NCBI GenBank assembly: GCA_014607495.2
Contig: CP053167.1
Location: forward strand, 1,240,001-1,304,000
Reading direction: 5' to 3'
Source of the DNA: Carposina sasakii
Taxonomy: Eukaryota > Arthropoda > Insecta > Lepidoptera > Carposinidae
DNA: 64,000 bases
The notes below the pieces were generated by a model. The model saw nothing but the letters and a program-made list of their open reading frames with translations. It ran no database searches and was not told the DNA's origin. The position numbers were made by a program, and so were the translations under genes. Numbering within the stretch: position 1 is the stretch's first letter; each line of letters starts with the position of its first letter. This document shows positions 54,719 through 64,000 of this stretch, piece by piece.

Positions 54719-55039
54719 GAAATATCATGAATATTATTTAAGGGTTTACAAACAAACGAGGGGGCATCGTTCTAGACTGCTCCACCGACTGCACACCTTT
54801 ATTGGTTTAAGATTTTCGTATAGTTGTAGTAGGTATTTATTATATCGTGTAGGTAGAATAATATGGTCGATTCCGGCAGTCACTTAAGTATGACCTAAAC
54901 GTAAAATTAGTCCTACCTGTCCTTTTCTTTTTCTAATGCTTTATTGTACACAGTAAAGTTTTCACAAATAAAGTTTATGACAAAGAAACTAGGCTAGGTT
55001 TCTATTTTATAGACTTATTTGTAAAAGACTTCCGACATG

Positions 55040-55395
55040 CGGAAATATCTGAACAATTATACTAAGTATTCTTTCTCGGTTAAGCTCTGGAATGAATTAC
55101 CCCATACGGTTAGAGATCGTCGCACTCTTGGCACATTTAGGGAAAAGCTGAAGAATCACTACCTGTCCATTATTTGAATATGCTGTCATTTGTTTCTCTC
55201 CTTTTTCCGTGTAGTTATGTAGTTTTTCAGAGTTAATTTAACTGCACATGTTACCCTGTTTGTTAAAAACTCTTTACTTGCTTGACTTGCTGGAAGAGAT
55301 CTCTTGTAGAGATAAGCTTACCATTTACATGCATCTCTTCTTTTATATTGTATGCCATATTTCTTTTGAGTATGTGCAATAAGAATAAGAATGTA
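55040..55395 (+). pseudogene. LINE 3' end: polyprotein C-terminus plus 3' UTR
   Basis: Encodes YTKYSFSVKLWNELPHTVRD and RRTLGTFREKLKNHYLS before a stop at about 55176. The 3' UTR has CTTGCTGGAAGAGATCTC, AGATAAGC and TGTGCAATAAGAATAAG, matching the 61480-61915 copy. LWN.LP..(I/V)R is the usual C-terminus of CR1/jockey-like LINEs; the clade is not certain. Confidence 0.65.
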
Positions 55396-55411
55396 TACCT
55401 ACATACATACG

Positions 55412-55510
55412 TGTGACTGTGTGTACCTAAATTGGGTAGCCAGAGCAGACTCTTATGACATGCACGGGAGCTGGTGTAAGTATTTTTGTGAAGCCCCGCA
55501 TCAGCAAAGT
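55412..55510 (+). repeat. L-repeat copy, internally deleted
   Basis: CCTAAATTGGGTAGCCAGAG jumps to GACTCTTATGACATGCACGG and ends TGAAGCCCCGCATCAGC. Confidence 0.55.
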
Positions 55511-56417
55511 ATAGAGGGAAATGTTAGAGAACCGTATAATATCTGTGTAGCTTTTTCCTTTGCCCCGCATTTTATTTTGCCCGTAAAAAAGACAACACAG
55601 ACTCAATAAATAAGAAAGAATGGTTTTCGGGGTTTTTGCAACCGTCATCTGCCGGCCACCATTTTGACAGATGGCTGTGTAGGTTAAATCTGGGACGGTT
55701 CGAGCCCACAAACCGCTCTGTAGTTCGAGCGGCGTGTGTTGTTTTTCTAACTGTTGTATATTTAGGTATTGTGTTACAGAGTTTGTACATGGTTTTTATT
55801 GCAATTATAATTCCTTGTATTTTTTTATAGTTTTTTTTGTTTTAGCTAAATATCTTGTAATCTAATCCCAACTAATGTTAAAAACCAATATTTACTCAAC
55901 CAATCTTTTTTAAATTTTGCATACATATAGGAGCTTTTGCATCGAAAGATCATGGGCTCACATACTTTCGGTAGTCGAAGATGAAGTCTCGGGCAATGGC
56001 TAGTTAAACATAAATATTATTAAATGTATAGATAATAAATTAAAAAATCCTATATTTACGTCACATACATTATACATTGTCAAATGCTGAGATGACGAAA
56101 GAAATTCCAGATTCAATCAAGAAAACAATGAACTACTAAGGATGATGGACACCAATTGCTTTAAATTATAAATCAAACTGACTGACTTTTTATTAACACA
56201 AATAGATGCCCTGTCACGCATAATATAAACTCGTATAAAGTACTGCAATTACAAGGTTACTGTTTACTATTCGATATGTATTATATATATATATCGACAT
56301 TATAAAAAAAGATAGAAAGATAGATATTTAATTGTATCATACATAGTCTATGTTTTCTGAGCGGATTTCTGATATTTAGTATAGAGGTAGAACTGAAGAC
56401 ATAAGGAACGGTATATA
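55511..56417. other. Unassigned, with a Helitron 3' end
   Basis: 55895-56004 (CAACCAATCTTTTTTAAATT ... GAAGTCTCGGGCAATGGCTA) is a Helitron 3' portion. 55690-55710 has GGACGGTTCGAGCCCA, a weak B-box match. Otherwise nothing recognised. Confidence 0.4.
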
Positions 56418-56502
56418 CCTCCCATGGCAGTTTTGTGGTGTGCCCTGGAGGAGGCCTACGTCCAGCAGTGGACTGCAATAGGCTGATGATGATGATGATG
56501 AT
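56418..56502 (+). mobile_element. SINE-A copy, strongly 5'-truncated
   Basis: CTCCCATGGCAGTTTTGTGG to CAATAGGCTGATGATGATGA. Confidence 0.7.
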
Positions 56503-56633
56503 ATAATATATCTTCTTTTCAAACGATCACTGATTTAACTAATACTCAACTAAAATTGGTTCAAATTAGGTTTAATTAATTTATGTAATTTATTTTGTGT
56601 GTGGCGAAAAATAAACGTTATCTTTTTTTTTGA

Positions 56634-56742
56634 ACTTGTACATCTCAACTATACCCTCAAAATTGGTCAGAAGTGGCACCATGTGGTCCTATCGGCCCTT
56701 GGTGTTCTGTCTACCCCGTAAGGGATAAAGGCGTGATTATAT
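56634..56742 (+). repeat. Interspersed repeat, CCCCGTAAGGGATAAAGG family
   Basis: TTGTACATCTCAACTATACC through GGCACCATGTGGTCCTATCG to CCCGTAAGGGATAAAGGCGT. Confidence 0.65.
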
Positions 56743-56756
56743 GTACTCGTATGTAT

Positions 56757-57190
56757 AGTTAGTTAGTTAGTTAGTTAGTTTGACCGGGTATTTCCGCACT
56801 TAGCCTCTATAAGTGAGGCCATTGTACGTATTTTACCTTACCTGTCTACTCCAACCAAACCAGATTTTCCCAGGTCAGCAACCTTCTAGGCTTGCTGCAG
56901 GCTTCTGAAAGTGATGCTGGCGATCGGAGGATATGTGCCCGTTGTTCGGCCACGCTTGTGCATTCCATGATCACGTGCTGTGGCGTTTCTTCCGCCTCCT
57001 TGCATCCTCTGCAGAGGGGGCTGTTTTACACATCTATGGTGTGCAGGTGTATTTGTAGCGGACAGTGGCCCGTTAAGATTCCTATGACCTTGCGGATACT
57101 GTCCCTTTTTAGACTTATGAGGTTGCGGGCAAACCATTTTGATGCTTCCGGAACAGCGATCTTAGTCTGCCTGCATCCTGCACTATTTTT
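56757..57190 (-). pseudogene. I/R1-like LINE C-terminus, antisense, with (CTAA)n tail
   Basis: The reverse strand encodes LKRDSIRKVIGILTGHCPLQ, IHLHTIDV, one stop, then NSPLCRGCKEAEETPQHVIM, ECTSVAEQRAHILRSPASLS and RRLLTWENLVWLE before a stop. The Cys/His pattern after an RNase H-like end (ILTGHCPL...) is typical of I, R1 and jockey-group LINEs. (TTAG)n at 56757-56787 lies where the 3' tail would be. Confidence 0.7.
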
Positions 57191-58016
57191 CCACTCTGTA
57201 TGTATGTATCTTTTTTTATTCCGCTATATGCTTTGTACTTATGGTTAGTTATGTTTCAGGCATATATGTAAACATATTACACACTTTATGATAGTAAATA
57301 ATATTTCCAGTGTCTGAGAACAGGAACACCTAAATGTGTAACTAAACAAATAAGTTTCAAGTCGGTATGTTTTGTCTAAAAGCTTTTACTAACATACTTC
57401 AAAGGTAATTGTACGTTTTAAGAGATCCTATGAAAACCAGGTCACTTAGCGAAATGGGCCTTATCTAAATTTTGAAATATACAATCTACAAACAAATATC
57501 ACTGGTGCTGATTGGCACGATTTTATTTTTTAAAAGTTGCAATATTATAATAAAAGTGGATCTTTATACGTGTTTTTCGGATGTATAAGCTACCTGGCAT
57601 TTCATCAAAATCCGTTCAGTAGTTTTTGCATGAAAGAGCAATAAACATAGACACATCCATCCTCACAAACTTTCGCATTTATAATATTAGTAGGATTGTA
57701 TACAATAATAAAAGACTTAAAATAAAGCACCCACACCTCTCGGTCTATCCCAACGTAATGCTTCCCTCATTTATATCCAAATGTTATCTCGTTTATTATC
57801 CCATACATTAATAACAATTAAATTATTACCATAATCATCCCTATTTTAAGCTAGTTAAGCTGTTATTGGTCTGGCAACGGAAACAGATAGGCATTTTAGT
57901 GTACGGCTAAAAGGACAATTGGGTATATTAATTGAGTAGTTGCGAATAACTACCGGTCCTTTAGGATTTTAGGATATCTGGCTACGTTTATTAATTAATT
58001 TAATTAAGGGATTTTT
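57191..58016. other. Unassigned, with a Helitron 5' end
   Basis: 57590-57700 (CATCAAAATCCGTTCAGTAG ... CATTTATAATATTAGTAGG) is an antisense Helitron 5' end. Otherwise nothing recognised. Confidence 0.4.
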
Positions 58017-58125
58017 ATTTTTCCAAACGTCAGATAGTCTATCAGAAGAATAAAGTTGATGCTGTCTTTCTCTAACATGAACTTTATTGCACTGGTAGGC
58101 TATCTGTGTCGTTTAGAAAAATTAG
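58017..58125. mobile_element. M4 MITE, uninterrupted copy
   Basis: Foldback: TTTTTCCAAACGTCAGATAG ... and CTATCTGTGTCGTTTAGAAA. Holds AATAAAGTTGATGCTGTCTT as in 23683-23735. This is the empty-site reference for the Helitron at 22857 (A58041|T58042). Confidence 0.7.
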
Positions 58126-58528
58126 CTCTAATTTATTTTAATATTGATAATCGTGACTGTAAGATATTCTTCGTTATCTTATAGTTCTGTACCCTTGTAA
58201 ATGTAATTTAAATCGTTTATTCGACATTTTTTACATGTTAGGTACTTTCTATATTTATTACGGTCTGTCAAGCATAAGTTGGCGTTTCAGGGCTTTAGGG
58301 CTACCTATGATGTTATGATCGCCTAAAGACAAAATCTAGGAGAACTGCTAAAGTCAAATTCTCCTTTATGTCAAAATCAACATTAGGTTTGGTTTGACAT
58401 ACAGCATGATTCTACTATAACTGATATATTATTTAGGGAGCATGAGAGCACAGCCGTTTGTATACATATTATATAATAATAAGTATAGAAAGAAAGAAAA
58501 TATTTATTCACTACACTAAATAACACTA

Positions 58529-58675
58529 AGGGGACAACCACACAGAACAGACGTAAGACACGGACCCGTCGCAGTCGCGGCGCCCGCTTAATCTACTTTC
58601 ATACAAAATGTATACAGCCGTCGCGACGTAAAATATATACAAAAGACGGTCGTCTGTTCTGTGTTGCCGTCCCCT
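58529..58675. mobile_element. Short MITE, 147 bp, TA target
   Basis: AGGGGACAACCACACAGAAC and its near complement (GTTCTGTGTTGCCGTCCCCT), TA at 58527-58528 and 58676-58677. GC-rich interior with GTCGCGACG and CGTCGCAGTCG. Confidence 0.7.
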
Positions 58676-58806
58676 TAGGTTCTAGAGTTCTAGACTGTGA
58701 TACAACCTTTGAACCTCTTAGATTTTGCTAAAACCCTTTCTTAGGCTTTCTTTAATAAATTATAAATAATAAATGCCGTGATGAGTTACTTTGCTTTTTT
58801 AATATA

Positions 58807-59186
58807 CAGGATGTTATTTTGTGGCCACCTTTAACGAAGGGTACGTATTCTATACATGAAATAAAGTAAGTTTATGCCAAAAAAATGCTAGGAAAATTTT
58901 TTTTTTTTTTTTTTTTAATTTAAATTCCTTGATCGTGCGAAATTTATAGTGTCTAGTGTTTATGTTAGTTTTTTTATAGACAGATATTAATTATTTTTCG
59001 TGAAAAAATCCTGCTACGCGCGTCTATGTGCATTTATGCAGAAAAACGCAGTCTATTTACTCAACTTTGGACCTTAATATTTTGGAAACCAGACACTTCC
59101 CAGGTATGCTTCCATGGAGAAAAATGATCGTGATGATGAGGAGATTCCGTAGTTTTCGGGAACGTTGACGACCAAAAATCATCCTG
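58807..59186 (+). mobile_element. T2 MITE, full length, 380 bp
   Basis: CAGGATGTTATTTTGTGG to AAAAATCATCCTG, TA at 58805-58806 and 59187-59188. Very similar to 27120-27498, including CGTAGTTTTCGGGAACGTTG. Confidence 0.8.
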
Positions 59187-59765
59187 TATACACTGAGCAG
59201 GTATAATGTAACTACTATTACTATTTATTACTTTATGTAATAATTTGAAACAAGAAGAAACATTGCTAACCAGAGGCTAAACAACAGCTGTGTTGCCCAC
59301 TATTTATTGCAAAATTCCTACGAGATCGGGAAAAATTAAATTGTACGCGCACAAAGTCGTAGGCACCTGCTAGTTACATACATAAATCTGGAGCGTGACA
59401 GATTTGGAACATGACAAATAAGGGACACGACAGATTCGGTACAAATCAACATAAATTTATCATAGCCTTGTTAGGCTCCAAGCGAGATTTCAGTTGCTTA
59501 GTTATCCTTGGTAAGTATTTCTTTTTAAATCTGTGGTTAATTCATTAACAAGTTTCCTATACAAATAGTGTTCTATTCTAATTACAGCAAGCACTTAGCG
59601 AAGTGGCGGCTATAAATCTTTATTAACTGGATCTTTTATGTCTTCTTTCTGGCGTCTTTCGACATTATCTCTACTACGTTTCGATGGCAAAATCTGAGAG
59701 AATATAAACTATAAAACTTTATAATCTATCAAACAGTATCCTATTCTTCGAAATCTGCGCATATA

Positions 59766-59998
59766 GGTATGATGATGATGATCTCCGACCGTATTTCGGT
59801 CAAGGCGACCAATCTCTACGGAGATTGGCCAGGTACGCAGGAGATATTATAGTGCACAAGTGTGTGCGTAAACACAGATGCACTCTCTATTCCCTCACTC
59901 TCATAGTCCGATGGGACGGAAAGCCGACACGACCGGAGAGAGATCAGGCTCAGGACCAACGGTTTTACGTGCTCTCCGAGGCACGAGCTAAGTGACAA
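59766..59998 (-). mobile_element. LINE 3' UTR, antisense
   Basis: GATGATGATGATCTCCGACC and TTTCGGTCAAGGCGACCAAT form the terminal stem shared with 9838-9895; the rest (CACTCTCATAGTCCGATGGG, GAGAGATCAGGCTCAGG) is 3' UTR. No coding part remains. Confidence 0.6.
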
Positions 59999-60021
59999 TT
60001 TTGCATATACTCGTAGGTATA

Positions 60022-60256
60022 CAGGGTGTAACAGAAGGGGTATGTTAAGCGAAAAGCTATGTTAATAGCTCACTATTGAGAACCTATTTCCAAATTTAAG
60101 ACTCGAAATCACATGTTTATTTTTCAAGATTGTATGAACATTCATGAGTTGTTTAGGAATTCTCCATACTATATAGAAAAATAAAATGCTGAAAAAATAA
60201 AATAAAAGGCTGGTTACGTAGCTTTTCGCTTAACATACCCCTTTTGTTACACCCTA
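60022..60256. mobile_element. T1 MITE, shortened right arm
   Basis: CAGGGTGTAACAGAAGGGG to CCCCTTTTGTTACACCCTA. The right arm lacks the GATTTCGGGTCTCAAATTTT segment. Confidence 0.75.
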
Positions 60257-61479
60257 TAGAATAGAGGTATAGGTAACAAATCAATATAAATGTAACTTTT
60301 ACGTTCACATACTAATAGTTGGACAGGCGAAACTTGTCAGAATCCGGGGGAAACTCGAAAATCTTGCAGTTGTTGAAAATTAATAAAGAAATACGAACTA
60401 ATCTAAGTATATGAGACATTTCATAAAAGAGATAAATCCGCAATTTTCAAACAATCCATACATGAATGACAATTTTATTTTATAAATTGTTATGTATACC
60501 TATGTATCTTTCAAATAAAGCTTTCATTCATATTGTAATTTCCCCGGACAAAGCCCACTATCCCCACCAAGTTATTCCACATTTCATTTTCATGTCCCGT
60601 TATGAATATTTTCGCACCACAATTAACGAAACTTTCGCGTCGACAATGGATAATTTTTCGGGACAACTGAAAGTTTTCCAAAGTTTTTGTGCATGCAAAA
60701 AATAAGTTATTTTAGTTTGTGCCCGGCGTAATTTATTCATAATTCTGCTGACGCGCTCTGTAAGCTAAAAGGCTGGGAGTTTGTTCATGGTTCATAGTAT
60801 GTATGTTATTTTCTTAAACTTGGAATCATGTTAGTATGCCAAAGACAAGGTCTCGTACCTTTACGTTACCTCTACGTTAAGAAAAATTACATGTACGTCT
60901 GTCTTCAGCAGCCTAAGATGAAATTATAATCACGTCACTGTTATAATCAATCACGTTGGCAATATGAGGTTTGAAGTAAACCAAACCTAGCTTTGTACTT
61001 ATTATTATTTTATGAAACGCATATAAAGTTACAGGTATTGCAGTTGCTAAAAAACAAATTTAAAATATCACGGATTGGTCACCGTTGGTTTCGTAGTAGC
61101 AGCTATGACATTGCATACTGGGTGCTCGGATCTGGGTTCTCATCGTGCCTGCGATCTCAATCATGAGTCATAAGCTTCAAGGGTAAGTGGAGAGTGTATG
61201 ATTGTGGGCGAATGCCATTTGCAGAAAAAAATCATTTAAATTCGAAGAATGTAGCTTAAAATAAAACCTTTACCAAAAACTATACACATACCAAATCAAA
61301 GAGTAAAAACAACTGGGCAGAAAATTAACCTGTCTGTAAGGTTAATTCCCAAGCTTTGGTGCCTGTCTGCAGGTCTTGACTAACGTAGTGTGTGTGCTGC
61401 TCTAGCGGGGCTCTCGATAAAATTTATTTAAAATATCGATATGGATTGAATTCTTTAAATTCTTAAAATTAAAACTCCC
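60257..61479. other. Unassigned, with an R-family remnant
   Basis: 61080-61215 (AGCAGCTATGACATTGCATA, GGTGCTCGGATCTGGGTTCT ... CAATCATGAGTCATAAGC) is a diverged R-family copy without the ribozyme-like core. Otherwise nothing recognised. Confidence 0.4.
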
Positions 61480-61915
61480 CGTCATCATTTTGTTGCATAT
61501 GACTACTCCTACAATGTCTATACAGTCAAGCTGTGGAACTCACTACCGCACACCATACGTGATTGTCCTACAATTGACATATTTAAGAGACAAGTAAAGG
61601 CATACTACCTTTCTCTTCCTTAGTAGGTCTGTCGGTTATTTTATTATTGTAAAATAGTTTTATTGTAAGTCTATGTAGATTAGGTTTATTATATGTAGAT
61701 ATGTATTATTATTTAGGTATATTGATATTATGTAGGTTTATGTAAGTATATTTATTTGGTATTGTGTACACATACAATCTACCTTTTTCACCCAACTTTC
61801 GCTATCACAAGTGGTTTGCTGGAAGAAATCTCTTATAGGGATAAGCACGCCTTTGTACATTGTCAATGTAAAATGTTTTTCCATATAAAATGTCTGTGTA
61901 CAATAAAGAATAGAA
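61480..61915 (+). pseudogene. LINE 3' end: polyprotein C-terminus plus 3' UTR
   Basis: Encodes HHFVAYDYSYNVYTVKLWNS, LPHTIRDCPTIDIFKRQVKA, YYLSLP and a stop at 61621-61623. 3' UTR with GGTTTGCTGGAAGAAATCTC, AGGGATAAGCACGCC and TGTACAATAAAGAATAGAAT. 5'-truncated relative of 55040-55395. Confidence 0.7.
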
Positions 61916-62704
61916 TAGAATTGTGTGTGACGTATATTAACTGAATGGATATTTTTCTTATTTATATATACCTACTTATTTCTTCGTATCTCTATATTAT
62001 TAGTATTATTATATATATAAATATAACATATTTTATGTAAATAGAGTGATGGTGCACCTACTTATCTCTTAAAGATGTTTACCAGTAAACCAAGTAAAAA
62101 GTTTTCTTCAGTCATAAGGCTTTGATCAAAATATTTTTTTTACTATAGGTATCCGGCCCATTTTGATTTAAAATTTAAACTGACAGTATTCAAAAAAGTG
62201 AAGACTTTGTAAATAAATGTTTTAGCGGTTCAAATTTCATGTTTGTGTACTTGATGTAATTAAAATCTGGACCGCTGAAAAACCGAACAGTGTAGCTTAG
62301 CTTATCGATACATTTATCGACCTAGTCCCCTCACTACATATCTATTTACAATCGGCGTTTTCGATTGCAATTCACCGGACGTCTCGAGAGATGCAATCGA
62401 AAACTACGGCTTGGCAAACTACCACCGGTTTTTTTATTCGATTAAATAATTTAAACAACTGCATTGGATGAAGTTGAGAAAACTAGCTTTGAGATAGCTG
62501 CAGTTTTAATGCCAGCACGTCACTGCCAGCAAGGCCTGAATCAGTAGGTATTTGGTAAGTGGAATCTCTCGTGAACAGAATGGTAGATAGAAATAAAATT
62601 TATCCTCATGTGATTATCGGCCGAATCATTCTTATTATCCATTATGACGTGTTTAAAAGTTAGGATCGTAGGTTCTGTTTTGTTGTACATAGATACATAA
62701 ATAC
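61916..62704. other. Unassigned stretch
   Basis: 62222-62275 has AGCGGTTCAAATTT and a rough complement, AATCTGGACCGCT. Nothing else recognised. Confidence 0.35.
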
Positions 62705-62805
62705 AACACAAGTTGCTAGCTGAAAGAATGCCGAGTTTCTTAGTCGACTCGTACAGAAGGAGATGCAATGCAGCTGACGTATTCTAGCGAAGCCCCGCAT
62801 AAGCA
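62705..62805 (+). repeat. L-repeat copy, partial
   Basis: ACACAAGTTGCTAGCTGAAA, AGTTTCTTAGTCGACTCG, AGAAGGAGATGCAATGCAGC and TAGCGAAGCCCCGC. Confidence 0.6.
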
Positions 62806-63173
62806 TAGGAAATATTATATTATTTTATTTTAAAGCTTGACTTTGCTGGTATCAAATCATGTCAAATAGCGCCCAGCCATACCTATACATGATATTTAAT
62901 TTGTCGTGCCATATTTTAAGCGCCGAGTAATGATTTCATCTCAGATTCTAACTTAAAATAAGCCGTGGAAATGGAGCAGGAAAACTGAGGCTATGATCGA
63001 GCTTTTGTTCTGATGTGAGCTTTGTCTAGACCTTACCGTAGCTGTACATAGAGCGCGCATATTTAAGTAGGTGGGACCCAGTAAAAATAGTTCAGAATGA
63101 AATTGTATTCGAATTGCCTTGTAATTTGGGAAATTGTATGTAGAGAAATGTACCTATATATATTACTAGCTGT

Positions 63174-63300
63174 TGCCCGCGACATCGTCCGCACCTGAAC
63201 TACAGAATGTAGCCTGTGCCCTTCTTCCAACAATTTTTAATGTGGGTTGAGTTGATAAAGCGTAACAAACAAAGAAAATCTTTCGCATTAATAACATTAG
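63174..63300 (-). mobile_element. Very short Helitron, antisense, about 127 bp
   Basis: CTAGCTGTTGCCCGCGACAT at one end, GTAGCCTGTGCCCTTC inside, and CGCATTAATAACATTAGATA at the other, which corresponds to an eroded 5' end. Confidence 0.55.
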
Positions 63301-63323
63301 ATACTTGGCATGATTCTGTAGAC

Positions 63324-63508
63324 CAGGGGTTCTTTTTACTTTTTTTTCATGGACCCCTTTTAAAGATTAACTGGTTCTAGTGGACCCCCTACAGGCCAAC
63401 ACCACATAAAATTAATTGTGAAACCCTATTTTTTCACACCGACGTAGACCCCCAGCGAGTCTACAGTGGACCCCTGGGGGTCCACCTGGACCACTTTGGG
63501 AACCACTG
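63324..63508. mobile_element. hAT MITE, 185 bp, 8-bp target duplication
   Basis: Ends CAGGGGTTCTTTTTAC and TTTGGGAACCACTG. CTGTAGAC at 63316-63323 and 63509-63516. Interior rich in GGACCCC and GGGGTCCA. CAGNGGTTC termini with 8-bp duplications are the Charlie-like hAT pattern. Confidence 0.85.
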
Positions 63509-63562
63509 CTGTAGACCAAGTGAACGAACAGCTAACTAGTACTAGATCCTATCGTCCTATCG

Positions 63563-63893
63563 TCAGCCTATTGCAGTCCACTGCTGGACGTAGACCTCCC
63601 CCAGTGTACGCCACATGGCTCGATCTCCCGTTTTCACCATCCAGTCACTACCAGCCGTCCTCTTTAAGTCACCGGTCCATCTGGCCGGAGGGCGCCCAAC
63701 GCTACGCTTGCCGAGACGCGGTCTCCATTCGAGAACCCGTTTACTCCACCGTCCATCGGTTCTACGACAGATGTGGCCGGCCCACTGCCACTTCAGTCTG
63801 CTACATTTCGAGACTATATCGTTTCGGACTTTATCCATTCGCGAGATTCCGTGCATTGACCTTTCCATAACTCTCCGAGTGACATGTAATCAG
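63563..63893 (-). pseudogene. RTE-type LINE C-terminus, antisense
   Basis: The reverse strand encodes ERSMHGISRMDKVRNDIV, CSRLKWQWAGHICRRTDGRW, GKRSVGRPPARWTGDLKRTA, GSDWMVKTGDRAMWRTLGEV and YVQQWTA. Its 3'-terminal 50 bp are those of SINE-A, making this subfamily the likely partner LINE. 5'-truncated. Confidence 0.75.
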
Positions 63894-64000
63894 TGAGCCA
63901 GCCCCACCGTCAGGTTCCACGTCTCGGCTCCACGTCTGGCTGGCTCCACGTGGCTGGTAGAACGCATTGATCGAACACCTTGTACTAGATTATTACATAT

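Noticed and set aside
63466..63870. 134-codon plus-strand frame
   Set aside because: Runs through a hAT MITE and the antisense of an RTE LINE.

Overview
The window looks like an insect nuclear genome, most probably a moth or butterfly. It is AT-rich, has one split protein-coding gene, and is packed with repeat types typical of Lepidoptera: RTE-type LINE 3' ends with (GATGAT)n tails, LINE-tailed SINEs, tRNA-headed SINEs, short Helitrons ending near GCGGGCAACAGCTAG, a mag-like Ty3/gypsy element, and many short foldback transposons (MITEs). No bacterial or CRISPR-type features are present.

Layout. 1-14258 is a mosaic of short transposon remnants. It includes a perfect 67-bp inverted repeat (1946-2176) and a tandem pair of about 320-bp units that each carry a hammerhead-ribozyme-like core (4215-4261 and 4726-4772). 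14264-18754 is a complete, apparently young Ty3/gypsy retrotransposon: identical 120-bp LTRs, 5-bp target duplication, and one uninterrupted gag-pol reading frame. 18760-46760 is again nested repeats: a Helitron inside a MITE (22819-23850), a three-level nest with a third hammerhead-like core (26811-27960), a 221-bp foldback (20011-20231), and several LINE and SINE copies, some with target-site duplications. 46763-49544 holds the only host gene I can support, a Kekkon-family transmembrane protein (LRR plus Ig) with one internal 255-bp intron, followed by a long AT-rich 3' region. 52745-64000 returns to repeats, including two hAT-like MITEs with 8-bp duplications and remnants of at least four LINE lineages.

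How the parts relate. The host gene would make a cell-surface receptor-like protein of 838 residues with a long cytoplasmic tail and a C-terminal PDZ-type ligand; its 5' UTR exon(s) and promoter are not identified. The rest is mostly parasitic DNA. The LINEs probably mobilise the SINEs that share their 3' ends. Intact paralogues of interrupted elements lie elsewhere in the window, so several insertion sites can be read directly. The most unusual signal is the hammerhead-like tandem family, which resembles metazoan retrozymes or Penelope-type elements.

Family names used here are local labels: T1 and T2 are MITEs with TA target sites; R-family is the hammerhead-bearing family; L-repeat is a roughly 230-bp interspersed repeat with about 18 copies; SINE-A is the RTE-tailed SINE; SINE-B and SINE-C are tRNA-headed SINEs; M4 is a foldback MITE. 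All identifications come from reading the sequence and remembered family knowledge; no database search was run.
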